Shown piece by piece: positions 23,691-31,298 of a stretch of DNA of 53,425 bases. Position numbers and translations under genes: made by a program. The notes beneath the pieces are model-generated. The model searched no databases, was not told the DNA's origin, and saw nothing but the letters and a program-made list of their open reading frames with translations. Where the stretch lies: IMG/VR virus record IMGVR_UViG_3300031972_002039, positions 1-53,425 of that record. One strand, written 5' to 3'. This DNA is from a virus. Positions within the stretch are counted from its first letter, which is position 1, and every line of letters starts with the position of its first letter.

Positions 23691-25151
23691 TTACAATTCT
23701 ACTTCCTTGATCTTATTGATCAACGCTTTAGGGTCTTGCTCAAGCTTACCCATTAGATCGAAAATCTTCTCAGAGAATCCAGCCAACGCAAATGTCTTGT
23801 GTTCTGGAAACTGCATCGATCCATATCCAGCAAGATCAATTGAGTAAATGAACGGATCGGCATCATACGTAGACTTGTAGTTAGAAGTCGATGGCGTTCG
23901 TCCACCTATCCAACCTTGCATGTCAGAGAAAATAACGATACGGTCGTACTTACCCTTTGCAGTATCAAAGATTGCTTGGAAGTTTGTCCCATGACCAACC
24001 TTATTCTTCCGCGTAAATGTCTTAGAAAAATCAAAAACATCAGTCGAATTACTGTATTTAATGTAACGCGCAGTCGACCCGAACTCCATAATATCAGCAT
24101 TAGACTTTTTAGCTAACATTATACCAAACATTGATCCTATTTCAGCATGGTTCCATGACCCGAAATGCTTAGGATTATTACCATACCCACCAGTCATTGA
24201 ACCTGAGTTGTCAACTACTACCAAGGTATTTGGCATATCTGGGATGTTGTCCACTGACAATTCGAAAGCCTTACTAATTGCTGCATTAATCTTTCGACCA
24301 ACTGCATGTGTAGTGTCAATTTCATTCATAGCTGTTAAGAATCGGAATGGCATAACCAGACTATTCTTGATCAACTTACGATCAGTCAACATAGCACATG
24401 CATCATCAACTATTTCTGGAGCTTGAGTCATAATATTTCTCAAGTTACGTAGTAAGGCAAAGTATCCAATCTTACGTTCCTTGATAAGTCCAACCCACGC
24501 ATCCTTTTTCATCTCAGCCTTTTCCTCCACAGTAGTAGCCTTTTGACCAGCGACGGTCAACTTAGCTTCCCAAGTTTGAGTTGATTTTAGTTCACCTCTA
24601 ACCAACTTACCAATCGCATCAATATTCGGCGACGTCTTCGATGGTCGTACTAGACGTACCATGTCAATCAGCTTGATATCACGACTTTCACCACGGTACT
24701 TAGCTAACTGGTAGGCGTCAAACTTTTCGAATGCCTTACGGAATCCGTTTTGCATCGCTGAAGATAAACGCTTGTTACCCTTACCAAAGTAGTAAGAAGT
24801 AATCTCTAACATGTCATCTGGTCGTCTGATGATCTTATCGTAAAATGAACGTGCCCATGGTTGACCAGACGCTCGCTTAGCAAGTGCCCCAGCCATGGCG
24901 TGTGTAATCGAACGCATTCCAAATTCATTACGCGCATACACAGCAGCTTGTGCAGCGAACATTGGATCGACTTGTGATACTAAACGTTCTAGACGAGCTA
25001 AATTATCACCAGCGGACTCGTAATACTTATCCTTAACGAACGAGGTCAACAAGATCGACACTAGTTCTAGTTCAGGAGTTTGTGAGTAGGCGTCACCTCC
25101 CGCTAAATTAGTCGTTTTAGTTCCTACCGACTTTGAATTAAATCTTGCCAT
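23691..25151 (-). CDS. rsr: TROVE-domain (Ro60/Rsr-like) RNA-binding protein
   Basis: 486 residues from ATG 25151. The N-terminal ~300 residues are the helical TROVE ring (TPELELVSILLTSFV, FAAQAAVYARNEFGMRSI, QPWARSFYDK, IGYFALLRNLRNI). Residues ~306-470 are a von Willebrand A domain with intact MIDAS: DNSGS at 314-318, a Thr in VGHGTNF and FSD later. Ro60 proteins bind Y RNAs on the outer surface and misfolded RNA ends in the ring. The next 600 bp upstream hold tRNA-like sequences, candidate RNA partners. Flanked by terminators on both sides. Confidence 0.93.
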   Translation of the reverse strand: MARFNSKSVGTKTTNLAGGDAYSQTPELELVSILLTSFVKDKYYESAGDNLARLERLVSQVDPMFAAQAAVYARNEFGMRSITHAMAGALAKRASGQPWARSFYDKIIRRPDDMLEITSYYFGKGNKRLSSAMQNGFRKAFEKFDAYQLAKYRGESRDIKLIDMVRLVRPSKTSPNIDAIGKLVRGELKSTQTWEAKLTVAGQKATTVEEKAEMKKDAWVGLIKERKIGYFALLRNLRNIMTQAPEIVDDACAMLTDRKLIKNSLVMPFRFLTAMNEIDTTHAVGRKINAAISKAFELSVDNIPDMPNTLVVVDNSGSMTGGYGNNPKHFGSWNHAEIGSMFGIMLAKKSNADIMEFGSTARYIKYSNSTDVFDFSKTFTRKNKVGHGTNFQAIFDTAKGKYDRIVIFSDMQGWIGGRTPSTSNYKSTYDADPFIYSIDLAGYGSMQFPEHKTFALAGFSEKIFDLMGKLEQDPKALINKIKEVEL

Positions 25152-25176
25152 AGTATCTGATTTAAAATGGTTAAAT

Positions 25177-25209
25177 AAAAAAAGAGACATCACAATTAAG
25201 TAATGTCTC
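25177..25209 (-). terminator. Terminator of the tRNA-like unit
   Basis: On the minus strand GAGACATTA (25201-25209) pairs with TGATGTCTC (25184-25192), 9 bp with one G-U, followed by seven T. It ends the noncoding unit 26 nt before the TROVE start. Confidence 0.85.
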
Positions 25210-25229
25210 CTGAATCTTAGATTAAAAAT

Positions 25230-25281
25230 GGGGATCAGTATCGTGAGTGTATTACGTGTGCTACCACTACACCACCCCCCG
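25230..25281 (-). ncRNA. tRNA-like fragment with D arm, no T arm
   Basis: A G-run (CGGGGGG) followed by TG and a perfect D arm (GTGT, AGTGGTA, GCAC), then a poorly paired anticodon-like region and a C-run (GATCCCC) that can close on the G-run. No TTCGAAT-type T loop is present. About 52 nt, too short for a tRNA. It is the promoter-distal element of the unit, next to its terminator. Confidence 0.4.
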
Positions 25282-25300
25282 ATGTTTTATTTGTTTTTAG

Positions 25301-25368
25301 TTGGAGGGGACAGAATCGAACTGCCGTCACGCGCTTATGATGCGAAGTAACTCAATGATCTACCACCA
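25301..25368 (-). ncRNA. tRNA-Met-like (CAU) element without a D arm
   Basis: 68 nt: a good T arm (GGCAG, TTCGATT, CTGTC), 3' acceptor CCCTCCA plus A pairing at only five of seven places with the 5' TGGTGGT, and a CGC/GCG-closed loop ATCATAA with U33 and CAU. The D-arm region is replaced by the repeated block GAGTTACTTCG. It would not pass as a canonical tRNA. Confidence 0.45.
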
Positions 25369-25404
25369 TATTTTGTATATAAGTTCAGGGAGATTAATTG
25401 GAGA

Positions 25405-25476
25405 GATATATGACGGATTTGAACCGCAACTATTGTTTAAGAGACAATTGCTTTACCTAAAAGCTCGAAGTAACTC
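25405..25476 (-). ncRNA. tRNA-Lys-like (CUU) element without a paired acceptor
   Basis: Has a perfect D arm (GCTT, TTAGGTA, AAGC), a perfect 5-bp anticodon stem (ATTGT/ACAAT) with loop CTCTTAA reading CUU, and a T arm (TGCGG, TTCAAAT, CCGTC; one mismatch, one G-U). The segments that should form the acceptor do not pair. The 5' side is instead the repeated block GAGTTACTTCG. Either a decayed tRNA or a tRNA mimic. Confidence 0.45.
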
Positions 25477-25502
25477 TACCATCTACTACCCTAATTCTTT
25501 AA

Positions 25503-25520
25503 AACTGGTCATTACCAGTT
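25503..25520 (-). other. Perfect small hairpin inside the tRNA-like unit
   Basis: AACTGGT, 4-nt loop, ACCAGTT, followed on the minus strand by TTAAAG. It separates the first tRNA-like element and its repeat block from the Lys-like one and could be a processing signal or weak terminator. Confidence 0.5.
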
Positions 25521-25603
25521 CAGTATATCGTGGGGGATTAACAAAAAGAGTATAATTGTGTAAAATTTCAAGTTTTGCGAAGTAACTCTTTTACTACCAC
25601 CCA

Positions 25604-25679
25604 TGGTGCGGGAAGCTGGATTCGAACCAGCGAAACTCTGGTGTTAACTGCCAGTATGTGCGCCACTCATCTTCCCCAC
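25604..25679 (-). tRNA. tRNA-like with encoded CCA; anticodon loop abnormal
   Basis: 73 nt plus encoded CCA (25604-25606). Acceptor GTGGGGA/TTCCCGC pairs throughout with two G-U, T arm GCTGG, TTCGAAT, CCAGC is perfect, D arm is short (ATG/CAT). The anticodon stem CTGGC/ACCAG has a C-A mismatch next to loop AGTTAAC, and no U precedes a plausible triplet, so the anticodon could be GUU (Asn) or UUA. A decayed tRNA-Asn or a tRNA mimic. First element after the promoter. Confidence 0.5.
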
Positions 25680-25712
25680 ATATTGAAGAAACTTTTTCTC
25701 CGTTTGATAGGA

Positions 25713-25745
25713 CAAATATATACTAATATATCTCATTCTACCAAA
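25713..25745 (-). promoter_or_regulatory. Promoter of the tRNA-like unit
   Basis: On the minus strand TTTG (25742-25745), 21-nt spacer, TATATTTG (25713-25720), a full match to the Bacteroidota consensus, 34 nt before the first tRNA-like element. With the terminator at 25177-25209 it defines a noncoding transcript of about 530 nt. Confidence 0.75.
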
Positions 25746-25789
25746 TATATGATTAACTATTTTTAAAATATTTTGTATATATTTGATAA

Positions 25790-26026
25790 TCAACTATTTA
25801 CAGCCGACTTCCGTTTCTTCTCTCTATATTGTTTTTGGTATTCTTTGATCCTTTCAGCATTTTCTAGACGATAATTCTTAGACCTTTCCAGCACAGTATC
25901 CCTGTTTTTGCGATAATTTGCTTTCTGACGTTCTATAATTTTCTCACGATTCTTTTCATAATACTTCTGAGATGCTTTTTTAAATACCTCTTTATTTTCT
26001 TCATAATACTCTTTATCATAACCCAT
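25790..26026 (-). CDS. Lys/Glu/Tyr-rich helical repeat protein, 78 aa
   Basis: Several copies of a Y-x-x-N-[RK]-[ED]-x-[IV]-x-E-R-x-K pattern, as in the N-terminal repeats of many HNH and GIY-YIG homing endonucleases, but no nuclease domain follows. It may be the remnant of such a gene or a free-standing DNA-binding helix. The ATG at 26026 lies 2 nt past the dUTPase stop. Confidence 0.55.
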   Translation of the reverse strand: MGYDKEYYEENKEVFKKASQKYYEKNREKIIERQKANYRKNRDTVLERSKNYRLENAERIKEYQKQYREKKRKSAVNS

Positions 26027-26028
26027 GT

Positions 26029-26466
26029 CTACGTGTTTTTGCTATCAGAACTTCCATATCCACCCGTCCCTCGAGTTGTTTCCGATAAATCTTCAGATTC
26101 TACCCACACAATTTTGATAGTCTCCTCTAATCTGAACTGTCCGATCTTGTCCCCGACTTCATACTGTTTTGTCCCATGAACCCATTTATATCTAAATGTA
26201 ATTTCCCCCCGATAGTCTGGATCAATGATCCCAACGTGATTGGCTAGTATCATTCCAGTCTTAGATAAACTACTTCTAGGAAAGATTTTACCAACGTAAC
26301 CTGTGGGTATTTCCATAGCGAGACCAGTACCATATTCTATGTAACCGTAATCACCAGTATCAACTACTTTTTTGGAAGTAGCAAACATATCCCAAGCTGC
26401 AGCGTCATCATATGCCTGCTCTGGACATTTTGCTTCGCTGTTAAGTTTCTTAAATTTTAGTTCCAT
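26029..26466 (-). CDS. dut: dUTP diphosphatase
   Basis: 145 residues with the trimeric dUTPase motifs in order: DDAAAWDMFA, PRSSLSKTG, NHVGIIDPDYRGEI, GDKIGQFRL, and the C-terminal arm RGTGGYGSSD. Hydrolyses dUTP to dUMP and pyrophosphate, keeping uracil out of phage DNA and supplying dUMP. Full length. Stop is TAG at 26029-26031. Confidence 0.95.
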   Translation of the reverse strand: MELKFKKLNSEAKCPEQAYDDAAAWDMFATSKKVVDTGDYGYIEYGTGLAMEIPTGYVGKIFPRSSLSKTGMILANHVGIIDPDYRGEITFRYKWVHGTKQYEVGDKIGQFRLEETIKIVWVESEDLSETTRGTGGYGSSDSKNT

Positions 26467-26694
26467 TTATGTTTTTAAAAATTTCCGAATACTAGGAGCA
26501 CCTAGATAACGTTCAAATACTCCACCACCAGTAACTCCTATTATCATCGGTACTGAACTGATACCAAACTTATCCGCCAATACCTTATTAGTATCGACGT
26601 CGAGTATCTGAATATTCTTTGGTGAAGCTGAAACTTCTGGTGTTAACGTCTTACAGGGACTACACCACGATGCCCCAAAATAAATGTATTCCAT
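26467..26694 (-). CDS. Thioredoxin-like protein, 75 aa
   Basis: Short thioredoxin fold with redox motif WCSPC near residues 10-14 and the cis-proline segment ISSVPMI. Shorter than cellular thioredoxin (about 105 aa), like phage glutaredoxin/thioredoxins that reduce ribonucleotide reductase. It directly precedes dut with no gap, which supports a role in deoxynucleotide supply. Confidence 0.85.
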   Translation of the reverse strand: MEYIYFGASWCSPCKTLTPEVSASPKNIQILDVDTNKVLADKFGISSVPMIIGVTGGGVFERYLGAPSIRKFLKT

Positions 26695-26718
26695 CTATAT
26701 GTAAATTTATGTTTAGAA

Positions 26719-26749
26719 CAAATATAATGTTTTTTATCTAATCGCCAAA
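26719..26749 (-). promoter_or_regulatory. Bacteroidota-type promoter
   Basis: On the minus strand TTTG (26746-26749), 19-nt spacer, TATATTTG (26719-26726), 24 nt before the thioredoxin start. Drives the thioredoxin-dut-helical protein unit. Confidence 0.75.
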
Positions 26750-26765
26750 TTTAATTTGGTTTTAT

Positions 26766-27302
26766 TTAATTTAGCCCTATCGATACCGTCCACTTTTTGA
26801 AGTGTGGAACAACCTCCTTATGAACGATCAGGTCTATCAGCATGTGAAGACCACCAACTTGGGTCATATTTATGTATATTGGGAATGGTGGTATTACTTC
26901 ACCACTGGTTAACTTTTTAATAAACGCTACCAACTTCGCAGTTGATGGATCGTTAAATTTAACCGAGGCATTTCGTAATAGTGCTACAAAATCTGGATGC
27001 GTAGTCATTTGCCAAGAATGATTCACCCACTCGTATCCAGCCACTGCTGGAATTTTAAAAAGACGTCTCTGGGAGTGTTTTTCTTGAAATCCGAATATAT
27101 CCGTCCATATAAACTCATTAACGCCATTAGGTGTGAATTCCTTGATTGTGATAGCAATATCCAGTGCTTGCTCCGTACATACCCGACATACTAACGTACC
27201 ACGTCGATCAGTTGTCAACTCGTCTGAGGGCATCATGCCATTACAGTGTGAACATTTATTCAAATTCTGGTTCATCTTTTCATCAATTAGTTCTCTTTCC
27301 AT
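26766..27302 (-). CDS. Zinc-ribbon hypothetical protein, 178 aa
   Basis: Two CxxC pairs (KCSHCNG at ~17 and LVCRVC at ~39) form a zinc-ribbon or treble-clef finger at the N terminus. The remaining 130 residues are a mixed fold with no recognised motif. Could bind nucleic acid or a host protein. It is set between a terminator upstream and a promoter downstream, so probably monocistronic. Confidence 0.65.
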   Translation of the reverse strand: MERELIDEKMNQNLNKCSHCNGMMPSDELTTDRRGTLVCRVCTEQALDIAITIKEFTPNGVNEFIWTDIFGFQEKHSQRRLFKIPAVAGYEWVNHSWQMTTHPDFVALLRNASVKFNDPSTAKLVAFIKKLTSGEVIPPFPIYINMTQVGGLHMLIDLIVHKEVVPHFKKWTVSIGLN

Positions 27303-27324
27303 AACGATTTTATTTGTAAATATA

Positions 27325-27355
27325 TAAAAAAAAGGATAGCACTTGCGTACTATCC
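27325..27355 (-). terminator. Intrinsic terminator
   Basis: On the minus strand GGATAG (27350-27355) pairs with CTATCC (27334-27339), followed by eight T. Lies 29 nt past the 27384 gene. Confidence 0.8.
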
Positions 27356-27383
27356 CCCGATTATCATGAAATGTGAATGAAAA

Positions 27384-27845
27384 TTACTTGATAATATTCC
27401 ACTCCAAATATTCAGATCGCTTGACCACTGCACCAGAAATTTCTTTCTTCAATTTATTCTGGACAGCTTTAGTGACTTTACGTCCTTTAGAAATTGCAAG
27501 TTCCTTTTCAAGAATCTTCGCTTCCTCTTCTTTGATCTGACGTTTCAAATCTTCAATCTTATCCGAAGTTATTCGAAGTCGAGTCTTCTCGTTGTACAAC
27601 ACACCTAGTCCAGTATCGCTGTCGATGTATGAGCTAGATTTAGCACACCGTTCCAAAAGATAAGTCTTAGCACTATTAGTCACATTCAATTTTCCACGAC
27701 CGAATGATAGTGCATGTTTAATAGCTATCAGTTGGATAGCAATACTTTTCGTGATAGTTATCTCATTCAAAGATTGAATGAAATCTTTCCCAGTCAGTTT
27801 TCCTGCGGCGTCTCCTATAAGACCTTTAACTAGTGATTTTGACAT
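27384..27845 (-). CDS. Hypothetical coiled-coil protein, 153 aa
   Basis: Helical throughout; residues ~90-130 are a strong charged coiled coil (KIEDLKRQIKEEEAKILEKE). The N-terminal half is Ala/Ser/Ile-rich and could be amphipathic. Divergently placed from the endolysin gene across a 128-bp AT-rich gap. Possibly a virion-associated protein; unknown. Confidence 0.6.
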   Translation of the reverse strand: MSKSLVKGLIGDAAGKLTGKDFIQSLNEITITKSIAIQLIAIKHALSFGRGKLNVTNSAKTYLLERCAKSSSYIDSDTGLGVLYNEKTRLRITSDKIEDLKRQIKEEEAKILEKELAISKGRKVTKAVQNKLKKEISGAVVKRSEYLEWNIIK

Positions 27846-27973
27846 AAATTAAAAATTTTAATGATTAAATAAAGTAACTTAAGTAATTAACCACAAGATA
27901 CAAAAAAATAAATTGGTAAACAAATAAAACTTATTTTTTTTGAGATATCCACCACTATTTATAATAAAATCGT

Positions 27974-28852
27974 ATGAGAGCTAGTGGATCGGATATAATA
28001 TTTGCGCAGAGGTTGTTACATCTTCAACCGACTGGCGTATTTGATGAGCTTACACAGGCGGCTATTAGAAATTTTCAATTAAAGAATAATATACCAGCGT
28101 CAGGCAATTTAGATACGACGACTAAAGAATCCATGTTTGAAGATGAGGTCGATCTATCTACCGATTTAACGGATCGGTATTCTAGCTTTATTCAGGACTA
28201 TTATTTACCGAAGGGTGAATACGTGGAACATTCGACTAAGAAAGAATATCTGTTCTTACATCACACCGCTGGGTGGAATAATCCATACAACGTAGTTGAC
28301 ATGTGGGGTAGTGATACTCGTGGACGTATTGGTACTCAATTCGTCATAGGTGGCATTAACCCTAGAACTGGTGATGATTCGTACGATGGTATAGTACTTA
28401 AATGTTTTGATGACGAGTTCTATGCTTGGCATTTAGGGAAGGTTGATCGTTATATGCATAAACACTCAATTGGAATCGAGATATGCAATTTCGGTTGGCT
28501 AGTCAAGCGTGGTAACAATTTTTACACATACGCAAATACTAAGGTTGATCAATCTCAAGTAGTTGATCTAGGTTATACATTTAGGGGGTATAGATATTGG
28601 CATCGATATTCAGATTCACAAATTCAATCACTTAGGGACTTGATTGTGTATGTGACTGAAACTCATGGTATATCAACATACCTTGGACTACAAGAAAGGT
28701 TGGGACATATGTCTCCGAGGGAAGCGTTCGATTATTATGATGAAGCACGACACGGTGAAGTTAAGGGTATTCTTAGTCACACGTCGGTACGGTCTGATAA
28801 GTTCGATATATTCCCTCAAGAAAATTTAGTTGACATGATTTTGAGTCTTTAA
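27974..28852 (+). CDS. Endolysin: PG-binding domain + N-acetylmuramoyl-L-alanine amidase
   Basis: Residues ~8-55 are a peptidoglycan-binding repeat (RLLHLQPTGVFDELTQAAI and FQLKNNI). Residues ~85-280 are an Amidase_2/PGRP-type domain: first zinc His in FLHHTAGW (His96/97), HSIGIEI, and the closing motif HTSVRSDKFDIFP (His269, Asp278). It cleaves the amide between MurNAc and the peptide stem, giving host lysis or local wall opening. No signal peptide. TATTTATA lies just upstream. Confidence 0.9.
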   Translation: MRASGSDIIFAQRLLHLQPTGVFDELTQAAIRNFQLKNNIPASGNLDTTTKESMFEDEVDLSTDLTDRYSSFIQDYYLPKGEYVEHSTKKEYLFLHHTAGWNNPYNVVDMWGSDTRGRIGTQFVIGGINPRTGDDSYDGIVLKCFDDEFYAWHLGKVDRYMHKHSIGIEICNFGWLVKRGNNFYTYANTKVDQSQVVDLGYTFRGYRYWHRYSDSQIQSLRDLIVYVTETHGISTYLGLQERLGHMSPREAFDYYDEARHGEVKGILSHTSVRSDKFDIFPQENLVDMILSL

Positions 28853-28866
28853 ATAAGGGGAAACAT

Positions 28867-29589
28867 ATGGAATTCAATTGGATGTCGTTGCTATTCGGCG
28901 CATTCGGTCTAGGTGTATTACAAATACTGTGGGAAGGTATTAAATTTTACATAAATCGCCGAGACAAGCAAAAATCAGTAGAACAAATATTTACAGAAAA
29001 GCAAGAAGTCATTGAAAATCTATTCAATGACTTAATAAGTAGTGCCGTTAGGATACAAGAACTAGGTGAAGAGTTCGTAGAGGATAATGATGTCGGAAGG
29101 TTAACAATACTGAAGATGGAAAATGGTGGTGGTATACCACAACTTGGAACAGTTCAGCATATATCAATTTTAAGTGAAGCTATACATCCAAATCATAAAT
29201 ATCCAGACGGTAGTGTAATTCCGTCAAAGCAAGATATACAAGACCATACGGTTGGTCAAACCTACCAACGGTTAATGACTGATATGATATCTGACAAGAT
29301 TCTGATCAAGGATACAATCGATCTAGACGATGGGCTACTAAAAAGACTATTCGAGAGTAGTAAAATACATAAATTTATTTTACTCCCGATCATACATATA
29401 CCAGCATTGGGACATGAAGTGTCTAAAGGATTTTTAATCTACATGTCTATACAATTTATGAACGATCGGGTAATCGATCCAAAGCTAGAATCAGAGTATA
29501 TCATATTACGTGAAAAGATCAGTCAAATATTTAAGGAATTTTATATAAAACGTATTGGAATGATTGGTGATGGTGCACAAAATCATTGA
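28867..29589 (+). CDS. Membrane-anchored protein, 240 aa
   Basis: One N-terminal hydrophobic segment (about residues 5-27, LLFGAFGLGVLQILWEGI) followed by a basic stop-transfer (NRRDKQK) and a large soluble part that, near its end (KFILLPIIHIP, KGFLIYMSIQF), resembles a GAF/PAS-like sheet. It starts 14 nt after the endolysin with a clear AGGGG site. By position it could assist lysis, but its fold does not look like a standard holin or spanin. Confidence 0.6.
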   Translation: MEFNWMSLLFGAFGLGVLQILWEGIKFYINRRDKQKSVEQIFTEKQEVIENLFNDLISSAVRIQELGEEFVEDNDVGRLTILKMENGGGIPQLGTVQHISILSEAIHPNHKYPDGSVIPSKQDIQDHTVGQTYQRLMTDMISDKILIKDTIDLDDGLLKRLFESSKIHKFILLPIIHIPALGHEVSKGFLIYMSIQFMNDRVIDPKLESEYIILREKISQIFKEFYIKRIGMIGDGAQNH

Positions 29590-29596
29590 TTAGGGG

Positions 29597-29610
29597 GGTG
29601 ATATATCACC
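29597..29610. promoter_or_regulatory. 14-bp perfect palindrome, operator-like
   Basis: GGTGATATATCACC is a perfect palindrome 8 bp past the 28867 gene. There is no T run, so it fits a dimeric repressor site at least as well as a terminator. Confidence 0.45.
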
Positions 29611-29679
29611 TATAACAGTGAATAGTAGAAAAAAATCAATATGTATTAATAACAAGTAGATAAATAAAATTATTGACAA

Positions 29680-29700
29680 GACTGGTGGTATCCATCGGTC
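29680..29700 (+). other. Hairpin before the methyltransferase gene
   Basis: GACTGGTGG and CCATCGGTC form a 9-bp stem (two G-U) with a 3-nt loop, ending 15 nt before the ATG at 29716. TTGACA lies at 29673-29678 just upstream. Possible translational control element. Confidence 0.35.
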
Positions 29701-29715
29701 TAAAAATTAAAAGTT

Positions 29716-30471
29716 ATGACAAAGACGCTAGAAGAAATGCTTCAAGCCACAGTGCCAGAGTCGGAGCCATTACCAAACGCTGGAGTGATTAACCAACCAG
29801 AAGAATCCCCAGAAATGGTGGACTCTACGGTACCAGAAGAGGCGGACTCCACTATACCAGAACATATGTATACCGATTCGGGTATGGTTGGGTATGGAGA
29901 CACACAAATACAATCAGATATTTACAATTTATCAACTAGGGGGAATATCCCACTGTATGGTGACACGTCGATATTAGACATTGGGGCAGGTCGTGGTGAT
30001 CTACTTCATCACATAAAATCACAACTACCAAGTCTGAATGTTGACTATGTTGGGTACGAAACTAGTAAATTGTTACATGAGATAGGTGAAGATAAAATTG
30101 ATAAGGCTACATTTGAAAACTTCTCAGCAAAAATTATTCAAGAAGATTTCTTAAAAGCACAGATTGATAGAAAATTCGATCTAGTTTATGTAATTGGAAC
30201 ATTAAACATAAATTATGGGACTGATGTACAACCATGGGATTATCTGGAAATGATGATGCGTAAAGCATTAGACGTTACAGAACTTGGTGGTGTTGCTACA
30301 TTTGTTTTATTACACGATACAGGGGGAGTAGATCAATATATCTCTTACCCAATACCAAACGTTTCCGAACTGATTATGAAGTTTAATATGCCATTCTCAA
30401 TTGATTTTGGACAAATACCATCGGTATATAAACTTTCGATCAGGAAGGAACCTATTTTTATCACACAATAA
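29716..30471 (+). CDS. Class I SAM-dependent methyltransferase
   Basis: 251 residues. After an acidic, proline-rich 60-residue leader comes a Rossmann methyltransferase: motif I ILDIGAGRGDL at 86-96, motif II VDYVGYE, and FDLVYVIGTLN as motif IV with ELGGVATFVLL later. No DPPY, NPPY or PC loop, so it is unlikely to be a DNA base methyltransferase; an RNA, protein or small-molecule target is open. The leader is unusual. Confidence 0.8.
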   Translation: MTKTLEEMLQATVPESEPLPNAGVINQPEESPEMVDSTVPEEADSTIPEHMYTDSGMVGYGDTQIQSDIYNLSTRGNIPLYGDTSILDIGAGRGDLLHHIKSQLPSLNVDYVGYETSKLLHEIGEDKIDKATFENFSAKIIQEDFLKAQIDRKFDLVYVIGTLNINYGTDVQPWDYLEMMMRKALDVTELGGVATFVLLHDTGGVDQYISYPIPNVSELIMKFNMPFSIDFGQIPSVYKLSIRKEPIFITQ

Positions 30472-30481
30472 ATTTTCAGTT

Positions 30482-30748
30482 ATGAGTTTAAACATGACCA
30501 ATGCCATGGACAAAAAGAAAGTCCGTCGGTTCGGAAAATTATTTGGAACTATTGATTTTCAAATGAATGAGAAATTGTCATCTGAAGCTGTGAAGCAGAG
30601 AACTGCAGAAACTACAGTTGGTGAATTTCAAATTGATGGGAAATCTTACCCAGTTACACTGGCTGAGATTGATCGGATTATTGAAACTGCACAGATGGCA
30701 AAATCAGTATTTTTCAAATCTTATTCTATGGGGAGGTACGGTTACTGA
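30482..30748 (+). CDS. Hypothetical protein, 88 aa
   Basis: ATG 30482, 10 nt after the methyltransferase, is preferred to an in-frame start at 30401 inside that gene. Basic N terminus (KKKVRRFGKLFG) and a helical end. No motif recognised. Confidence 0.55.
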   Translation: MSLNMTNAMDKKKVRRFGKLFGTIDFQMNEKLSSEAVKQRTAETTVGEFQIDGKSYPVTLAEIDRIIETAQMAKSVFFKSYSMGRYGY

Positions 30749-30772
30749 CGAGTAAATCATATTTATTAATAG

Positions 30773-31204
30773 ATGGGACTGCTAAATTTCAATAATAACA
30801 GCTATGTACTTTACCAGATTTTGCCTGATCATAAAAAGATCGCATTTCTGAATGATTCGTTTGATACTGATGTGATGAAGTTATCACAGAAATATTATGA
30901 ACAACATTTTGCTGAAATTATACATCAACAAGGTGATACTGAAATTGGTATACTATCTTACTTAGACCCTGATGGGTTTAAGATTAATATTTTTTTCCAC
31001 GATGATTATATCCATGTAAATAGTGAACGATTGAAACCAATTCGTGATCTGGTGAGTGTGATATTTCAAGATGGAAATATACTGGTTAGAGACAAATCTA
31101 AGAAGAAGACTAAGCATAATAAAGATAGATTTCATATGCGTTTTTATAGAGCATATAAAAAACTGAATGATATCGATGGTTTTCTACCGATTGTAATGTC
31201 CTGA
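30773..31204 (+). CDS. Hypothetical protein, 143 aa
   Basis: Mixed alpha/beta soluble protein with a lysine-rich loop (DKSKKKTKHNKD) near the C terminus. Preceded by a TATTTATTAATA motif overlapping the spacing to the ATG, and followed by a terminator. Unknown. Confidence 0.6.
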   Translation: MGLLNFNNNSYVLYQILPDHKKIAFLNDSFDTDVMKLSQKYYEQHFAEIIHQQGDTEIGILSYLDPDGFKINIFFHDDYIHVNSERLKPIRDLVSVIFQDGNILVRDKSKKKTKHNKDRFHMRFYRAYKKLNDIDGFLPIVMS

Positions 31205-31218
31205 AGAATGAAAAATTA

Positions 31219-31247
31219 GAAAGCTCACAATCTTGTGGGCTTTTTTT
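31219..31247 (+). terminator. Intrinsic terminator
   Basis: AAAGCTCACAA pairs with TTGTGGGCTTT around a tight loop, then a run of T. Closes the lysis/methyltransferase unit. Confidence 0.8.
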
Positions 31248-31298
31248 ATACCTTAAACAGAATAATATTTGGTTTTTTTAAAAAAACATTACTGAAAA

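Larger units (their letters stand above)
25343..25588 (-). repeat. Three copies of a GAGTTACTTCG block
   Basis: On the minus strand GAGTTACTTCG occurs at 25578-25588, 25466-25476 and 25343-25353, each preceded a few bases upstream by GGTRGTA-type sequence. Spacing is 112 and 123 nt. The block takes the place of normal tRNA 5' sequence in two elements and stands free in the third. Confidence 0.7.

Noticed and set aside
25301-25766. Plus-strand reading frames of 60-85 codons across the tRNA-like unit
   Set aside because: They lie antisense to T-loop and D-arm sequences, have low-complexity composition and no promoter or ribosome site.
25778-25785. Plus-strand TATATTTG as a promoter
   Set aside because: No TTTG at 19-21 nt upstream and no plus-strand gene downstream; it lies next to AT-rich sequence.
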